From positions 1 to 59,489 of the forward strand of contig ONSR01000013.1 of the NCBI GenBank assembly GCA_900320565.1: a stretch of DNA of 59,489 nucleotides, given 5' to 3'. Below the pieces are notes generated by a model, which had not been told where the DNA came from, made no database searches, and saw only the letters and a program-made list of their open reading frames with translations. The position numbers and the translations under genes were made by a program. The DNA comes from an uncultured Prevotellaceae bacterium. GTDB taxonomy: Bacteria > Bacteroidota > Bacteroidia > Bacteroidales > Bacteroidaceae. Below, piece after piece: positions 1-7,751 of this stretch (its first letter is position 1; the number at the start of each line of letters is the position of its first letter).

Positions 1-130
1 GGAGTTCTTGCGCTCCAGTTGGTGCTCAGGCGGCAAAGCCGGAGTCTCGCTCACTTTGTTCGCTGGGGAGTTAAGGACAATAGTTTTGGGCCCTTGTGGT
101 ATCGTCTTTAACTCCTTTTACTTCTTTTAC
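1..130 (-). repeat. Dispersed intergenic repeat, left copy (GGACAATAG core)
   Basis: The stretch contains GGACAATAGTTTTGGG at 75-90, followed by T-rich runs of ACTCC/ACTTC. A related block occurs at 7752-7890 in the opposite orientation, with core CCCAAAGCTATTGTCC at 7829-7844 and the same purine-rich GGAAGTAAAA-type runs. No gene is visible here. The pair brackets the accessory region, but it may simply be two members of a dispersed family. Confidence 0.6.
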
Positions 131-188
131 TCCTTTTCTCCAGGTTAATTAATTTTGTTTGTTATCCCGTTTCGAGAGGTGGTCTTTG

Positions 189-276
189 GCGTGCTTCGTG
201 ACCGAACTAAGCGTGTCTAATTGCGCACTTAGGCGTGCTTCGTTGGCATTTTAGCAGTGCCTCGTTTGCCCTTGTC
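189..276 (+). repeat. 22-bp-period tandem array (about 4 units)
   Basis: GCGTG cores begin at 189, 211 and 233, exactly 22 bp apart, and a degenerate fourth begins near 255. Each unit continues into a TTA/TAG end. The unit matches arrays at 15193, 25319, 32360, 42273 and 53559. The array lies in non-coding sequence left of the primase gene. Confidence 0.75.
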
Positions 277-286
277 TTTCACATTA

Positions 287-294
287 CAAAGATA
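287..294 (-). promoter_or_regulatory. Leftward -7 promoter element TATCTTTG
   Basis: The complement of 287-294 reads TATCTTTG, matching the Bacteroidetes -7 consensus TAnnTTTG. It would drive transcription leftward out of the window through the 22-bp array. The target gene is not in the window. Confidence 0.4.
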
Positions 295-553
295 CGACAT
301 TTTCTTGAATTACGCAAGTAAATTGGCAATTATTTTCACACGAAAATGAAAGTTTTTGGGGTCTTTGTGTTTAATAGTTTTTCTTTATTTTTTTTGACCT
401 TCTGTTGTACTCATATTACACTGATTATTAGCGATTTGAAATTGCTTTTTTTAGTTTTTCATTTCTTTTCTTTAGAAAATAAAAAAAATGGTAATAAGAT
501 GTAGATGGGTTATAGTGAAAATTATGTAAAAAACTAAAATAATGTTACATAAA
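295..553. other. AT-rich gene-free stretch
   Basis: No convincing reading frame, RNA gene or repeat is visible in this very AT-rich stretch between the leftward promoter element and the hairpin at 554-592. It probably contains the 3' flank of the primase-helicase transcript. Confidence 0.5.
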
Positions 554-592
554 CAGCTGTCTGTGAGTTTATTACAACTCTCCAGACAGCTG
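554..592. terminator. Strong hairpin downstream of the primase gene
   Basis: CAGCTGTCTG (554-563) is the exact reverse complement of CAGACAGCTG (583-592). Inside it GAGTT and AACTC give a further 5-bp stem. It lies just past the primase stop on the leftward transcript. The U-tract on that strand is weak, so it may be an mRNA end, a processing signal or a DNA-level hairpin. Confidence 0.5.
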
Positions 593-619
593 CTGAAAAA
601 CTAAAAACAAACTAATACT

Positions 620-1654
620 CTACCGTGATAACATCCGCCGCTGCAAATAGTCTGCGATGTCATATTTCATTTGTCCATCTGGTGCATTCTGCCTACAGAA
701 GTCGCTGACGGTGAAGTTCGCCAAGTCTGCCATTCCTTTCAGTGTTTGTTTCCACTCCTGAATGGCATCACGGTCGGGAATGACTATCACGTCTCGGCTT
801 CTGAGCGGCTGCAAAGTCTCGCGTTTCAGCGCTCCTTTATTGCCAGTGGCTACCCATGTCATTTGCGGAAAAGCCAGTGCTCCGAACATTGCGTTCTTTG
901 GACTTTCCACAAGTGCGACGATGCTTTCTGGATAGCGTGGCAACAGATGCTCTCCGAACAGACAATCTGAACGAAATTGAGCTCCCTGTGGCAGACGACC
1001 TTCTTTTGACCAGATGGCGCCTAACCAATAGGTGTTCTGGTCGTTGTGACAGAAACGTGGCGAGGCTGGGTCTGTATCGTAGTGCTGCACCTTCAGGTTG
1101 CACACACGACCCTGCCAGTCGATGCTTGGGAAAACGGTATAGTCGTCCAGTCCATTCATCGCATAGCATCCGATGCGATATTCCTCGCATTGTAGCTCAA
1201 CTGCTTCTGGCTGAAACATACGCATCAGGCACCGACAGAGCGAGTTCTCCGAAGAAACCAACTCATCTGTCATCTCTACTGGGATGTAGGTGTAGGTCGG
1301 CTCTTCTTTCACTACAGTCTCCCTTACTTTAGGAGGCGGCAGATGACCTTCGTGCGACGTTTTGCTGATTCCATACTCCCGCGAGAGCCATTCACATGCA
1401 TCTTTGAATGTATAGCCCAGCGACTGCATGACCAGGTCTATAACGCTTCCACCCTTTCCGCAACTGAAGCAGTAGCAGTGATTCTCGCCTGTTCGTTCGT
1501 AGAGGGTCAGCGATGGATGCTTGTCGTCATGCCATGGGCAAAGGGTCTTATAGACCGATCCAGCCCGTTTGACTTCGCCCAGGCGCTCTGCCACCCCCAC
1601 AATGGGGATGGCATTGAGGCTCTGAGTGTCGTAATGTTCATACTGACTGTTCAT
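620..1654 (-). CDS. Mobile-element DNA primase, CHC2 zinc finger and Toprim-like
   Basis: The 344-aa protein is DnaG-like and would lay RNA primers for replication of a mobile element. The N-terminus has a CHC2 zinc ribbon with C39, H42, C62 and C65. The C-terminal half has Toprim-like features: the acidic E250 in VESPKNA and the PDRDA motif near 293-297. It is shorter than cellular DnaG (about 600 aa) and lacks a helicase-interaction domain, which fits an accessory primase. The start codon overlaps the stop of the upstream helicase gene in an ATGA arrangement, so the two are translationally coupled. No integrase or mobilisation gene is seen beside it, so the type of element is undecided. Confidence 0.85.
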   Translation of the reverse strand: MNSQYEHYDTQSLNAIPIVGVAERLGEVKRAGSVYKTLCPWHDDKHPSLTLYERTGENHCYCFSCGKGGSVIDLVMQSLGYTFKDACEWLSREYGISKTSHEGHLPPPKVRETVVKEEPTYTYIPVEMTDELVSSENSLCRCLMRMFQPEAVELQCEEYRIGCYAMNGLDDYTVFPSIDWQGRVCNLKVQHYDTDPASPRFCHNDQNTYWLGAIWSKEGRLPQGAQFRSDCLFGEHLLPRYPESIVALVESPKNAMFGALAFPQMTWVATGNKGALKRETLQPLRSRDVIVIPDRDAIQEWKQTLKGMADLANFTVSDFCRQNAPDGQMKYDIADYLQRRMLSR

Positions 1655-3258
1655 GACACAATGACTTTTAGCTTGTAATACTTTTGGTTAGCATACTTCA
1701 CTGGTTCATAGCCCAATGATTCCAGACGAGCGAAGAACTTGTTCTTACCAAGATTCTTGAACGACGAGGTGTAACAGTAGTTGCGATAGGCCAAGAAGAG
1801 TTCGGAAGCCAATGTGGTGAACTCCGAAGCCTCGCACTCCTCATTCAGGAACAACCTGACATTGTCCGACTGGAGGCGGTAGTGCTCCAATGCCTTGTCG
1901 CTGCTCTCGCAAGGCGAGAACTCACGTCGATTCATCAACTCGGGTAGTACCTTCAGGACTGTGTTCAGGATGCCTGGCAACTCGGTCATCAGTTTCTTCG
2001 TCAGCTGCCTGTCAACCTCTTCCTTACGGATTGTAACCGTGTAGGGCAGGATAATCAGACGACGGAAGAAGCCAAAGGTGTTCTCAGCTCGAGGCATGGT
2101 GTTGAACGATGCAATAAGCTTGCCGTAATCCTTCGTCTCACGAGGGTCGCAGTAGAGATTCTTTATCACAACACGCTCGCCTGAAGTCAACTGCTTCAGC
2201 ACGTTTGGATTGACATCCTTGCCGCTCTCGTGACTGATATTGACTTTTTTATGTTCAAAACCAGCCCGCTTCACATCGTCGTTTGTCAAGTCTGCCAGAC
2301 TGAGGTAACTGACGTTTACCGAGCCCAACAGTGCTTCGATAATCTCCAATGTCACACTCTTGCCGTTCTGACCCTCGCCATGGAGCATCAGTATCTTCTC
2401 CATCTCATGACCAGGCATCAGCGTGTAACCGATGAACTCAGCTAACAACAATTGCGCATCAGCGTCGGGCAGTACCCTGTCGAGGAAACGCTGCCATAGC
2501 GGACACTGGGCATCAGGGTCGTAGCTGTAGTCCAACGTGTAGCGGAATAAGTCCTCCTTGCGATGCTCGTGGAGCACTGCGCTGCCATCACTCCTGATGA
2601 CAAGCGTACCGTTGTGCAAGTTCAGCCACACCTCACCATAGGGAATCATTTGCTTACGTTCACCTGACAGGTTGAAAGCCATGTCCTCATACAGCCGCTT
2701 CATGAACTGCGGGTTCATGCGCATCGACTCGGGTACACCACAGTTCTTAGCACTGTTGTTCACGAAGTCCTTCCATAGCTGAGATTCTATCTTCTGCCAA
2801 TGGCTGCCAGTGAACACGAGTACATGCTGTCCGCTTCTCAGGCTCTCGTCATACTCAGGCGTCCACAACAGTCCATCGGCAACACGCATCACCTCGCGTA
2901 CCACAACCTCTCGCACTCCGTTCAGGCTTTGTCCCTTGCCATCGGCCATCAGTTTCAAGATTACCGACTCCTGAGTCTCCACCTGCCCAGCAATCCTGTC
3001 GAGAGTGAGTTTCGCTAACTGCTCTTCACGCATGTAATGCTGAGAAAACAACTCTCCAGCCTTCCCGACCAGCTCCTGCTCCAAAGAGCAGGAATTCGAT
3101 TCGATATTAACCATATTACTATTATTTAGTAATGCAGTTTTAGATTTCACAGCCTCGCCCACGATGCCCTGCACCGTCTGGGCTTGACCATGTACTTGTC
3201 CAGCCAGACCTTCCGTCTGCTGAACGTTAACGTTCTCACTAATAAATTCCTTTTTCAT
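1651..3258 (-). CDS. Phage/plasmid-type SF3 replicative helicase (D5/P4 family)
   Basis: The 535-aa protein carries a D5_N-like segment (about residues 135-230) followed by an SF3 AAA+ helicase core with Walker A GEGQNGKS at about 294-301. Such proteins unwind origins in phages, satellites and integrative elements, usually beside a primase, as here. I chose the ATG at 3258 (MKKEF). The frame is open to 3351, but the extra 31 residues are basic and low in complexity and lie in what looks like a structured leader. The N-terminal 80 residues are rich in Q, N and V and resemble the variable leaders of this family. Its stop overlaps the primase start. Confidence 0.85.
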   Translation of the reverse strand: MKKEFISENVNVQQTEGLAGQVHGQAQTVQGIVGEAVKSKTALLNNSNMVNIESNSCSLEQELVGKAGELFSQHYMREEQLAKLTLDRIAGQVETQESVILKLMADGKGQSLNGVREVVVREVMRVADGLLWTPEYDESLRSGQHVLVFTGSHWQKIESQLWKDFVNNSAKNCGVPESMRMNPQFMKRLYEDMAFNLSGERKQMIPYGEVWLNLHNGTLVIRSDGSAVLHEHRKEDLFRYTLDYSYDPDAQCPLWQRFLDRVLPDADAQLLLAEFIGYTLMPGHEMEKILMLHGEGQNGKSVTLEIIEALLGSVNVSYLSLADLTNDDVKRAGFEHKKVNISHESGKDVNPNVLKQLTSGERVVIKNLYCDPRETKDYGKLIASFNTMPRAENTFGFFRRLIILPYTVTIRKEEVDRQLTKKLMTELPGILNTVLKVLPELMNRREFSPCESSDKALEHYRLQSDNVRLFLNEECEASEFTTLASELFLAYRNYCYTSSFKNLGKNKFFARLESLGYEPVKYANQKYYKLKVIVS

Positions 3259-3543
3259 ATTTTTGGAATTTAAAAATGAGCGCCCATAGCACTCCAGCCA
3301 TCGAGCGGGCGCTCGTTTACTGCGGCTGGCGGGATCTGTGCCAAGGTTCATTCCCTAGGTTACCTTTCTGAGATAAAACCCCACCGGGTTTACTCTTCTC
3401 AATTTGTCCGGACAGAGAAGAGCTCTCTCGTTGCAAATTTAGAATGTATTATTCATATATTAATTTTAAGTTTAACACCATGTATATATTATAGTAAGCA
3501 TACTTTTGCCCGTCAAGGACAACTTTTTACTTTTTGTTTGTTG
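3259..3543 (-). promoter_or_regulatory. Long structured 5' leader of the helicase-primase operon
   Basis: If transcription starts at the box at 3544-3551, the leader is about 280 nt. It contains CTCTTCTC (3393-3400) pairing with GAGAAGAG (3415-3422) around the palindrome TGTCCGGACA (3405-3414), and a short AAACCC/GGGTTT stem (3376-3391). A regulatory role (attenuation or copy control) is inferred from length and structure only. Confidence 0.4.
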
Positions 3544-3551
3544 CAAAGGTA
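3544..3551 (-). promoter_or_regulatory. Promoter -7 element TACCTTTG, helicase operon (proximal)
   Basis: The complement of 3544-3551 reads TACCTTTG. An identical box sits exactly 100 bp further upstream at 3644-3651, both on the leftward strand, suggesting tandem promoters for the helicase-primase operon. Confidence 0.5.
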
Positions 3552-3643
3552 AGTAAAATGATAATGCGATTTTCAAAATCGAAAAATCTTGATTTCACCT
3601 GCTTCTGCACAGAGCTTGAGATTCTTAGCCTCGAATGCTGCTG

Positions 3644-3651
3644 CAAAGGTA
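3644..3651 (-). promoter_or_regulatory. Promoter -7 element TACCTTTG, helicase operon (distal)
   Basis: This is the second leftward TACCTTTG box, with the same CTGCAAAGGTA-like context on the plus strand as the proximal box. It lies in the divergent region shared with the XRE regulator gene, where a repressor could bind. Confidence 0.45.
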
Positions 3652-3823
3652 CATACAGCGTTTGAATTGCGAAAAGACACATCATTTGAGCCCCTTTTGA
3701 ACGTTGTGAAAGATTGTTTGTCATCATGTCGGAATCCTCCTCCTACATATCGCATGAATTATGCGTATGGGTTCCCGTTGGTAATTTTTATACCTAAAAT
3801 CGTATAAAGTGAAATATTATTCT

Positions 3824-3831
3824 TATCTTTG
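3824..3831 (+). promoter_or_regulatory. Promoter -7 element TATCTTTG of the XRE regulator
   Basis: TATCTTTG ends 8 nt before the ATG at 3840. With the usual spacing, transcription would begin only about 2-5 nt before the start codon, so the mRNA is predicted to be nearly leaderless. Confidence 0.6.
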
Positions 3832-3839
3832 CGGCAGAT

Positions 3840-4499
3840 ATGGGTAGAAAACTAAGAAAAGATAGGAGTGAAACGCTTGGCTTTCTGCTTCAGAGAGAGC
3901 GGAAATGCCAGCATATAACTCAGGAGGAGATGGCTAAGATATTAGGCGTCACGCAAGAACGGGTATCTGAAATCGAATCAGGAAAGAGACGCCTTAGCGT
4001 AATGGAGCTGATGGAGTACTGTGAGGCGCTAAACCTCACTCCAACTGCGCTTGCAGGGAAGATAGAGACTTATTTCTTCTCGATGGGATTACTGCCTCGA
4101 TCCGTGTTGAAGAAGCCCATATTGCCTGACAGGGAGGTTCAGTTAAAAGCAAATCTAAAAATTTGCGACAATAGTTTTATGGCCACAATCTCTGATAAAA
4201 CTGTCGGGGAAATAGCTCTTACTGCTAAGACATTCGAGGAATTGAAGAAAGCTATAGAAGATGAACTCAGCCGTCTGGATATAGATTATGAGCTGGAGTA
4301 TAATTTCCTGGATGCGCATTCGTTGCTGAAAGCCTGCAGCCCATATGTGTCACTGGCTGCCATCAGCCGTGTCTCGGGCATCAACCAAAGCCTGCTATCG
4401 CAATATGCCAATGGGAAGAAACACGCCCGGCCATATCAGATAAAACTCATTAAGGATGCTCTGCACAAGATTGACAGGGAACTGATGGCTATAGTTTAG
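3840..4499 (+). CDS. XRE-family regulator with HicB-like middle and second HTH
   Basis: The 219-aa protein has an N-terminal XRE helix-turn-helix (about 18-72; QEEMAKILGVTQERVSEIESG). A middle segment (about 115-145; MATISDKTVGEIA then TFEELKKAIEDEL) resembles a partial HicB fold. A C-terminal HTH (about 170-215; ISRVSGINQSLLSQYANG) is of the type seen in Bacteroidetes HicB-like orphan antitoxins. No HicA toxin is adjacent. It sits between divergent promoters of the replication pair and the RNA-methyltransferase-nuclease unit, so it could act like the controller proteins of restriction-modification loci or as the element's repressor. The DNA-binding role is well supported; the targets are inferred. 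Confidence 0.75.
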   Translation: MGRKLRKDRSETLGFLLQRERKCQHITQEEMAKILGVTQERVSEIESGKRRLSVMELMEYCEALNLTPTALAGKIETYFFSMGLLPRSVLKKPILPDREVQLKANLKICDNSFMATISDKTVGEIALTAKTFEELKKAIEDELSRLDIDYELEYNFLDAHSLLKACSPYVSLAAISRVSGINQSLLSQYANGKKHARPYQIKLIKDALHKIDRELMAIV

Positions 4500-4558
4500 T
4501 GTGGCTAAGGATGACGCAAAACTTTTGCCCTTCTACAAAACATTTCCTCGAAAATACT

Positions 4559-4588
4559 TTTGTCATTCAAAAATAATCACTAACTTTG
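4559..4588 (+). promoter_or_regulatory. Promoter of the structured RNA
   Basis: TTTG at 4559-4562 (-33 element) and TAACTTTG at 4581-4588 (-7 element) are 18 bp apart, a near-consensus Bacteroidetes promoter. The start is predicted at about 4592, immediately before the first hairpin. There is no reading frame downstream for 270 bases. Confidence 0.7.
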
Positions 4589-4591
4589 CAG

Positions 4592-4816
4592 AGCGAGAGG
4601 GCAATAATAGCCTCAGTGGAGGCGCCCTCGGAATCTTATTAGTAAAATAGCGTTTGCTGTTTATTCGGAATTGCTCTGAAATGTAGGAAGTTTCAAATGT
4701 TAAACCGAAAGAATAAGTCGCAAACGCCTGTGCTGTATGCATGGGCGTGACTTATCCGGTTTAACAGGTATCCTACAACCTCAGAGCATGGGTGAGAATA
4801 TCGTCCATGCTTTTTG
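4592..4816 (+). ncRNA. Structured non-coding RNA upstream of the methyltransferase
   Basis: The predicted transcript is about 225 nt. The 5' domain is GAGGGC (4597-4602) pairing with GCCCTC (4624-4629), enclosing GCCTC/GAGGC around an AGTG loop. The 3' domain is one long interrupted hairpin: GCTCTGA (4673-4679) with TCAGAGC (4781-4787), TGTAGGA (4682-4688) with TCCTACA (4771-4777), GTTAAACCG (4699-4707) with CGGTTTAAC (4757-4765), ATAAGTC (4713-4719) with GACTTAT (4749-4755), and ACGCC (4724-4728) with GGCGT (4744-4748). It ends in an intrinsic terminator. The outermost helix shares bases with the terminator stem, so the two compete. I do not recognise a known RNA family. It could be a free RNA partner of the neighbouring proteins, a small regulator, or a leader controlling the methyltransferase by attenuation. 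Confidence 0.75.
4786..4816 (+). terminator. Intrinsic terminator of the structured RNA
   Basis: GCATGG (4786-4791) pairs with CCATGC (4805-4810), followed by TTTTTGTTT. Terminating here would leave the methyltransferase, 50 nt downstream, dependent on read-through or another start. Confidence 0.75.
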
Positions 4817-4865
4817 TTTGTAGATGCCTGCTGCCGAAGATAAGCATACGCGCAATGCATAGCGT

Positions 4866-5954
4866 ATGGCTAAGAACAGTAATCTTGGGGCTGCAAAGGC
4901 TGCCAAGAATGATGAGTTTTACACTCAGTATGCCGATATCCAGAAGGAAGTGAATGCCTATCTGGAGTATAATCCCGACACTTTCCGCGACAAGACAGTG
5001 TTGCTTCCTTGTGATGACCCAGAGTGGAGCAACTTCACGCGTTTCTTTGCCCAGAACTTCGAGCGGCTGGGATTGAAGCGGCTCATCAGCACAAGCTATG
5101 CCGTTGAGAGCAAGAAGTACAAGAATTATCAGCCGACACTCTTCGAGACAAGCAGTGCCTGGTACGATGTAGATAAGACTCGCATCAAGGGCAAGATATT
5201 CGAACTGACTCGTGACACCAATGGCAATGGACGCATCGATTTAGATGACCTCGAGTGGCACTACCTTGAAGGTGATGGCGACTTCCGCAGCAAAGAAGTT
5301 TGTGAATTACTGAATCAGAGTGATGTCGTTGTAACAAACCCACCATTTAGTCTATTTATTCCATTTTTTCAATGGGTAATTGCAAGTGGGAAGAGTTTTC
5401 TTATAATTGCCAATAAAAATTGTGTTACTTATAAAGAAGTATTCCCTTACATTAAAAATAACAAAGTCTGGTCTGGAAGAACAGAATGGGCTGGCGGTAT
5501 GTGGTTTGAAACGAAAAACAATAACGATGTCGACAAAATAATTAATGGACTTCCCATGAAGAATGTTCCATCTATTTGGCTAACCAATATGGAGCATGGA
5601 AGACGTCACGAACAGTTAAAACTCATGACAATGTCTGATAATTTAAGGTATTCAAAACATCTTGATTTGAGGAAGTATGGATATATAAAATATGATAATT
5701 ATGACGCCATAGATGTCCCATACTTTGATGTCATTCCATCCGATTATGATGGAATCATGGGAATTCCTTCAACCTTTTTAGATAAATATTGTCCTGAACA
5801 ATTTGAAATAATTGGGATAGGAACTGGTAATTCCGCAAAAGAATTGGGAATAAAAAAGAATTATAGAGGACGTTCTGACCTTTCTTTTACGCATCCAGAA
5901 ACAGGGAAACCATCTTGCCCATATTCACGAATCCTTATCCGCAAAAAACAATAA
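4866..5954 (+). CDS. EcoRI-family adenine-specific DNA methyltransferase
   Basis: The 362-aa protein belongs to the EcoRI methyltransferase family, which transfers a methyl group from SAM to N6 of adenine. The catalytic NPPF motif is at 158-161, and the family-like N-terminus ([12 protein letters not shown]) and [12 protein letters not shown] segment (46-58) are clear. Residues 117-129 ([13 protein letters not shown]) read like an EF-hand calcium loop. The first 150 codons are GC-balanced like the host, while codons from about 5313 to the end are clearly AT-rich, indicating a mosaic origin that changes at the catalytic motif. The stop is 5 nt before the DUF262-HNH gene. It probably protects DNA from that nuclease or marks DNA for it. 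Confidence 0.88.
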   Translation: MAKNSNLGAAKAAKNDEFYTQYADIQKEVNAYLEYNPDTFRDKTVLLPCDDPEWSNFTRFFAQNFERLGLKRLISTSYAVESKKYKNYQPTLFETSSAWYDVDKTRIKGKIFELTRDTNGNGRIDLDDLEWHYLEGDGDFRSKEVCELLNQSDVVVTNPPFSLFIPFFQWVIASGKSFLIIANKNCVTYKEVFPYIKNNKVWSGRTEWAGGMWFETKNNNDVDKIINGLPMKNVPSIWLTNMEHGRRHEQLKLMTMSDNLRYSKHLDLRKYGYIKYDNYDAIDVPYFDVIPSDYDGIMGIPSTFLDKYCPEQFEIIGIGTGNSAKELGIKKNYRGRSDLSFTHPETGKPSCPYSRILIRKKQ

Positions 5955-5959
5955 CCTAT

Positions 5960-7132
5960 ATGAAACCAACATTGATAACAGACTGGACGATTGGCGACAT
6001 TTGCAAGGGCTTCCAGTATAACGAATATGAAGGAAAGGGACTTTATGGCCTTTCTGGTAAACTAACCATTCAACCTGAGTTTCAGCGTCATTACCTCTAT
6101 GCCGAGAATGGCGGCAAGAAAGAAGTGGACGTCATACAGTCCGTCAGGAATGGCTATCCTCTTGGATTGATTTACTTCTCGAAGGTAGGCGAAGACAAGT
6201 ACGAGGTTCTCGACGGTCAGCAGCGTATCACTTCGCTTGGGCGCTTTATCACGGAGAAGTTCGCATGGATAGATGCAGACGGCAAGCCTTGGTACTTTAC
6301 AGCATTGAATAAGGATGAACAGGAGAAGTTCTTGAACACAAAGCTCCTCATCTATGTCTGCGAAGGTACTGAGAAAGAAATCAAAGATTGGTTCCGAACC
6401 ATCAATATTGTGGGCATTCCTCTCAACACTCAGGAAACGCTCAATGCCGTCTATTCCGGTCCTTTTGTCACCAAAGCAAAGGAAGAGTTTTCGAACTCGA
6501 ACAATACGAATATCAACAAGTGGAGTTGCTTCATTCCAGGCACAGCCAAGCGACAGGACTACCTTACTGCCGCCCTCGATTGGGTAAGCAAAGGGAATGT
6601 GGAAGACTATATGGCTGCACATCGTTACGACAATGACGTCACAGAACTCAAAGCCTACTTTACTTCGGTTATTGATTGGATAACATCCGTGTTCGATTTT
6701 AACCCAGAGAAAGAGATGTGCGGCTTGAAGTGGGGTGATCTCTACGAACGCTTCCACAAGACGGCATACAATCCGGCAGAAGTAGCAGAGAAGGTGAAGA
6801 AACTCTACGAAAGTTTTTACGTGAAAGATAAGAAGGGCATCTACGAATTCATCTTAGATGGCTGCCAAAACACGAAACTGCTTAATGTAAGAGTCTTTGA
6901 CGAACCGACCAAGAAGTCAGTCTATGCCAAGCAAACAGCAGAAGCAAAAGCAAAAGGCGAGTCGAACTGCCCGCTTTGTGCCGTTGGGCATGATGCCAAC
7001 CACACCAAGATTTGGGACCTCAAAGACATGGATGCCGACCATGTGACGGCTTGGAGCAAAGGCGGAAGCACGGACATCGAGAACTGCCAGATGCTTTGCA
7101 AGACTCACAATAGAGCCAAGGGAAACAGATAG
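5960..7132 (+). CDS. DUF262 - HNH endonuclease fusion (GmrSD-like)
   Basis: The 390-aa protein has an N-terminal DUF262/ParB-like domain with FQRHYLY (41-47) and the signature DGQQR at 85-89, which in GmrSD and SspE relatives belongs to a nucleotide-dependent sensing and nuclease fold. The C-terminus is a classical HNH nuclease: zinc pairs C337/C340 and C376/C380, with H361, N375 and H383 forming the ββα-metal site. I start at ATG 5960 (MKPTL); the frame is open further up but would overlap the methyltransferase. Pairing with an adenine methyltransferase suggests restriction-modification or modification-dependent restriction. Which strand chemistry triggers cleavage cannot be told from sequence. 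Confidence 0.85.
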   Translation: MKPTLITDWTIGDICKGFQYNEYEGKGLYGLSGKLTIQPEFQRHYLYAENGGKKEVDVIQSVRNGYPLGLIYFSKVGEDKYEVLDGQQRITSLGRFITEKFAWIDADGKPWYFTALNKDEQEKFLNTKLLIYVCEGTEKEIKDWFRTINIVGIPLNTQETLNAVYSGPFVTKAKEEFSNSNNTNINKWSCFIPGTAKRQDYLTAALDWVSKGNVEDYMAAHRYDNDVTELKAYFTSVIDWITSVFDFNPEKEMCGLKWGDLYERFHKTAYNPAEVAEKVKKLYESFYVKDKKGIYEFILDGCQNTKLLNVRVFDEPTKKSVYAKQTAEAKAKGESNCPLCAVGHDANHTKIWDLKDMDADHVTAWSKGGSTDIENCQMLCKTHNRAKGNR

Positions 7133-7193
7133 ACAGAGGTAGTCAAAAGTTTTGACCACCTCGGATGTTGAGGGCCTAATTCATTCTGACAAA

Positions 7194-7236
7194 CAAAAAG
7201 CCCCTCTGCTTTGCGCGGAGAGGCTTTTGTCTTTAT
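7194..7236 (+). terminator. Intrinsic terminator after the DUF262-HNH gene
   Basis: AAAAGCC and CTCTGC pair with GCGGAGAGGCTTTT across a TTTGC loop, followed by GTCTTTATTT. This closes the XRE/RNA/methyltransferase/nuclease unit. The remaining gap to 7437 shows no gene. Confidence 0.8.
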
Positions 7237-7437
7237 TTCTATGCCCCAAGAGTGAGGCGACTTGTTCTCTGGGGTGGCGCCAGTTCAAAAGCCATATCGA
7301 TGTCCTTCTTGGCTTTCCTACACAAAATTCTCGAATTATAAGCCAGTCGAGACAAAGAATTTCACTTTTCATTAGAGGAATTTCTAAAAAAAACTGAAAG
7401 TTTTGAGCGTTTCCTTTGTGGAGTCGGAAAAATTATG

Positions 7438-7445
7438 TACCTTTG
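7438..7445 (+). promoter_or_regulatory. Promoter -7 element TACCTTTG
   Basis: TACCTTTG lies about 36 nt before the ATG at 7481, giving a leader of about 30 nt. Confidence 0.5.
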
Positions 7446-7480
7446 ACCTTTGAATTATACCTTATATATATTATAGGCTT

Positions 7481-7744
7481 ATGAAACGCAAAGACCTGAA
7501 AAAACACATCAACTATCTGTGTGGCGAACTGCTGGCAGAATGTATTGCCGCAACTAACTACTCGAAGAAGGACAACAAACAGGACGTGGAGAACGTGATG
7601 CTCAGCATCATGAAGATGCAGAACGACCTGATCTGCCGCCTCTCGCACGTCGAGCCAGGCAGCACTGCGCTCTTCTTCAAAAAGCTTCGCGAGAGCATGC
7701 AGAAGCGCACTGACGAGATTATCGACCAAATTCAGAATCTGTAA
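7481..7744 (+). CDS. Small hypothetical helical protein
   Basis: The 87-aa protein has no signal peptide or membrane segment and looks wholly helical and charged (MKRKDLKKHINYLCGELLAE at the start; KKLRESMQKRTDEIIDQIQNL-like end). I do not recognise the family. It has its own promoter and precedes the repeat at 7752-7890, so it is a single-gene unit at the edge between the accessory island and core genes. Confidence 0.65.
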   Translation: MKRKDLKKHINYLCGELLAECIAATNYSKKDNKQDVENVMLSIMKMQNDLICRLSHVEPGSTALFFKKLRESMQKRTDEIIDQIQNL

Positions 7745-7751
7745 CGAAAGA

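Noticed and set aside
3527-3807. Short open frames between the helicase and XRE genes
   Set aside because: Three frames overlap each other on both strands across the promoter region; none looks like a protein family.
3840-4499. HicAB toxin-antitoxin pair
   Set aside because: Only a HicB-like fragment is present; no HicA-sized toxin frame is adjacent.
4592-4816. Retron msr-msd or IscB/OMEGA RNA
   Set aside because: The stem layout is suggestive, but no reverse transcriptase and no RuvC-HNH IscB/TnpB protein lies in the window; the HNH protein here has a DUF262 domain.
7152-7397. 81-aa open frame after the DUF262-HNH gene
   Set aside because: It runs through the terminator hairpin and has no family features.
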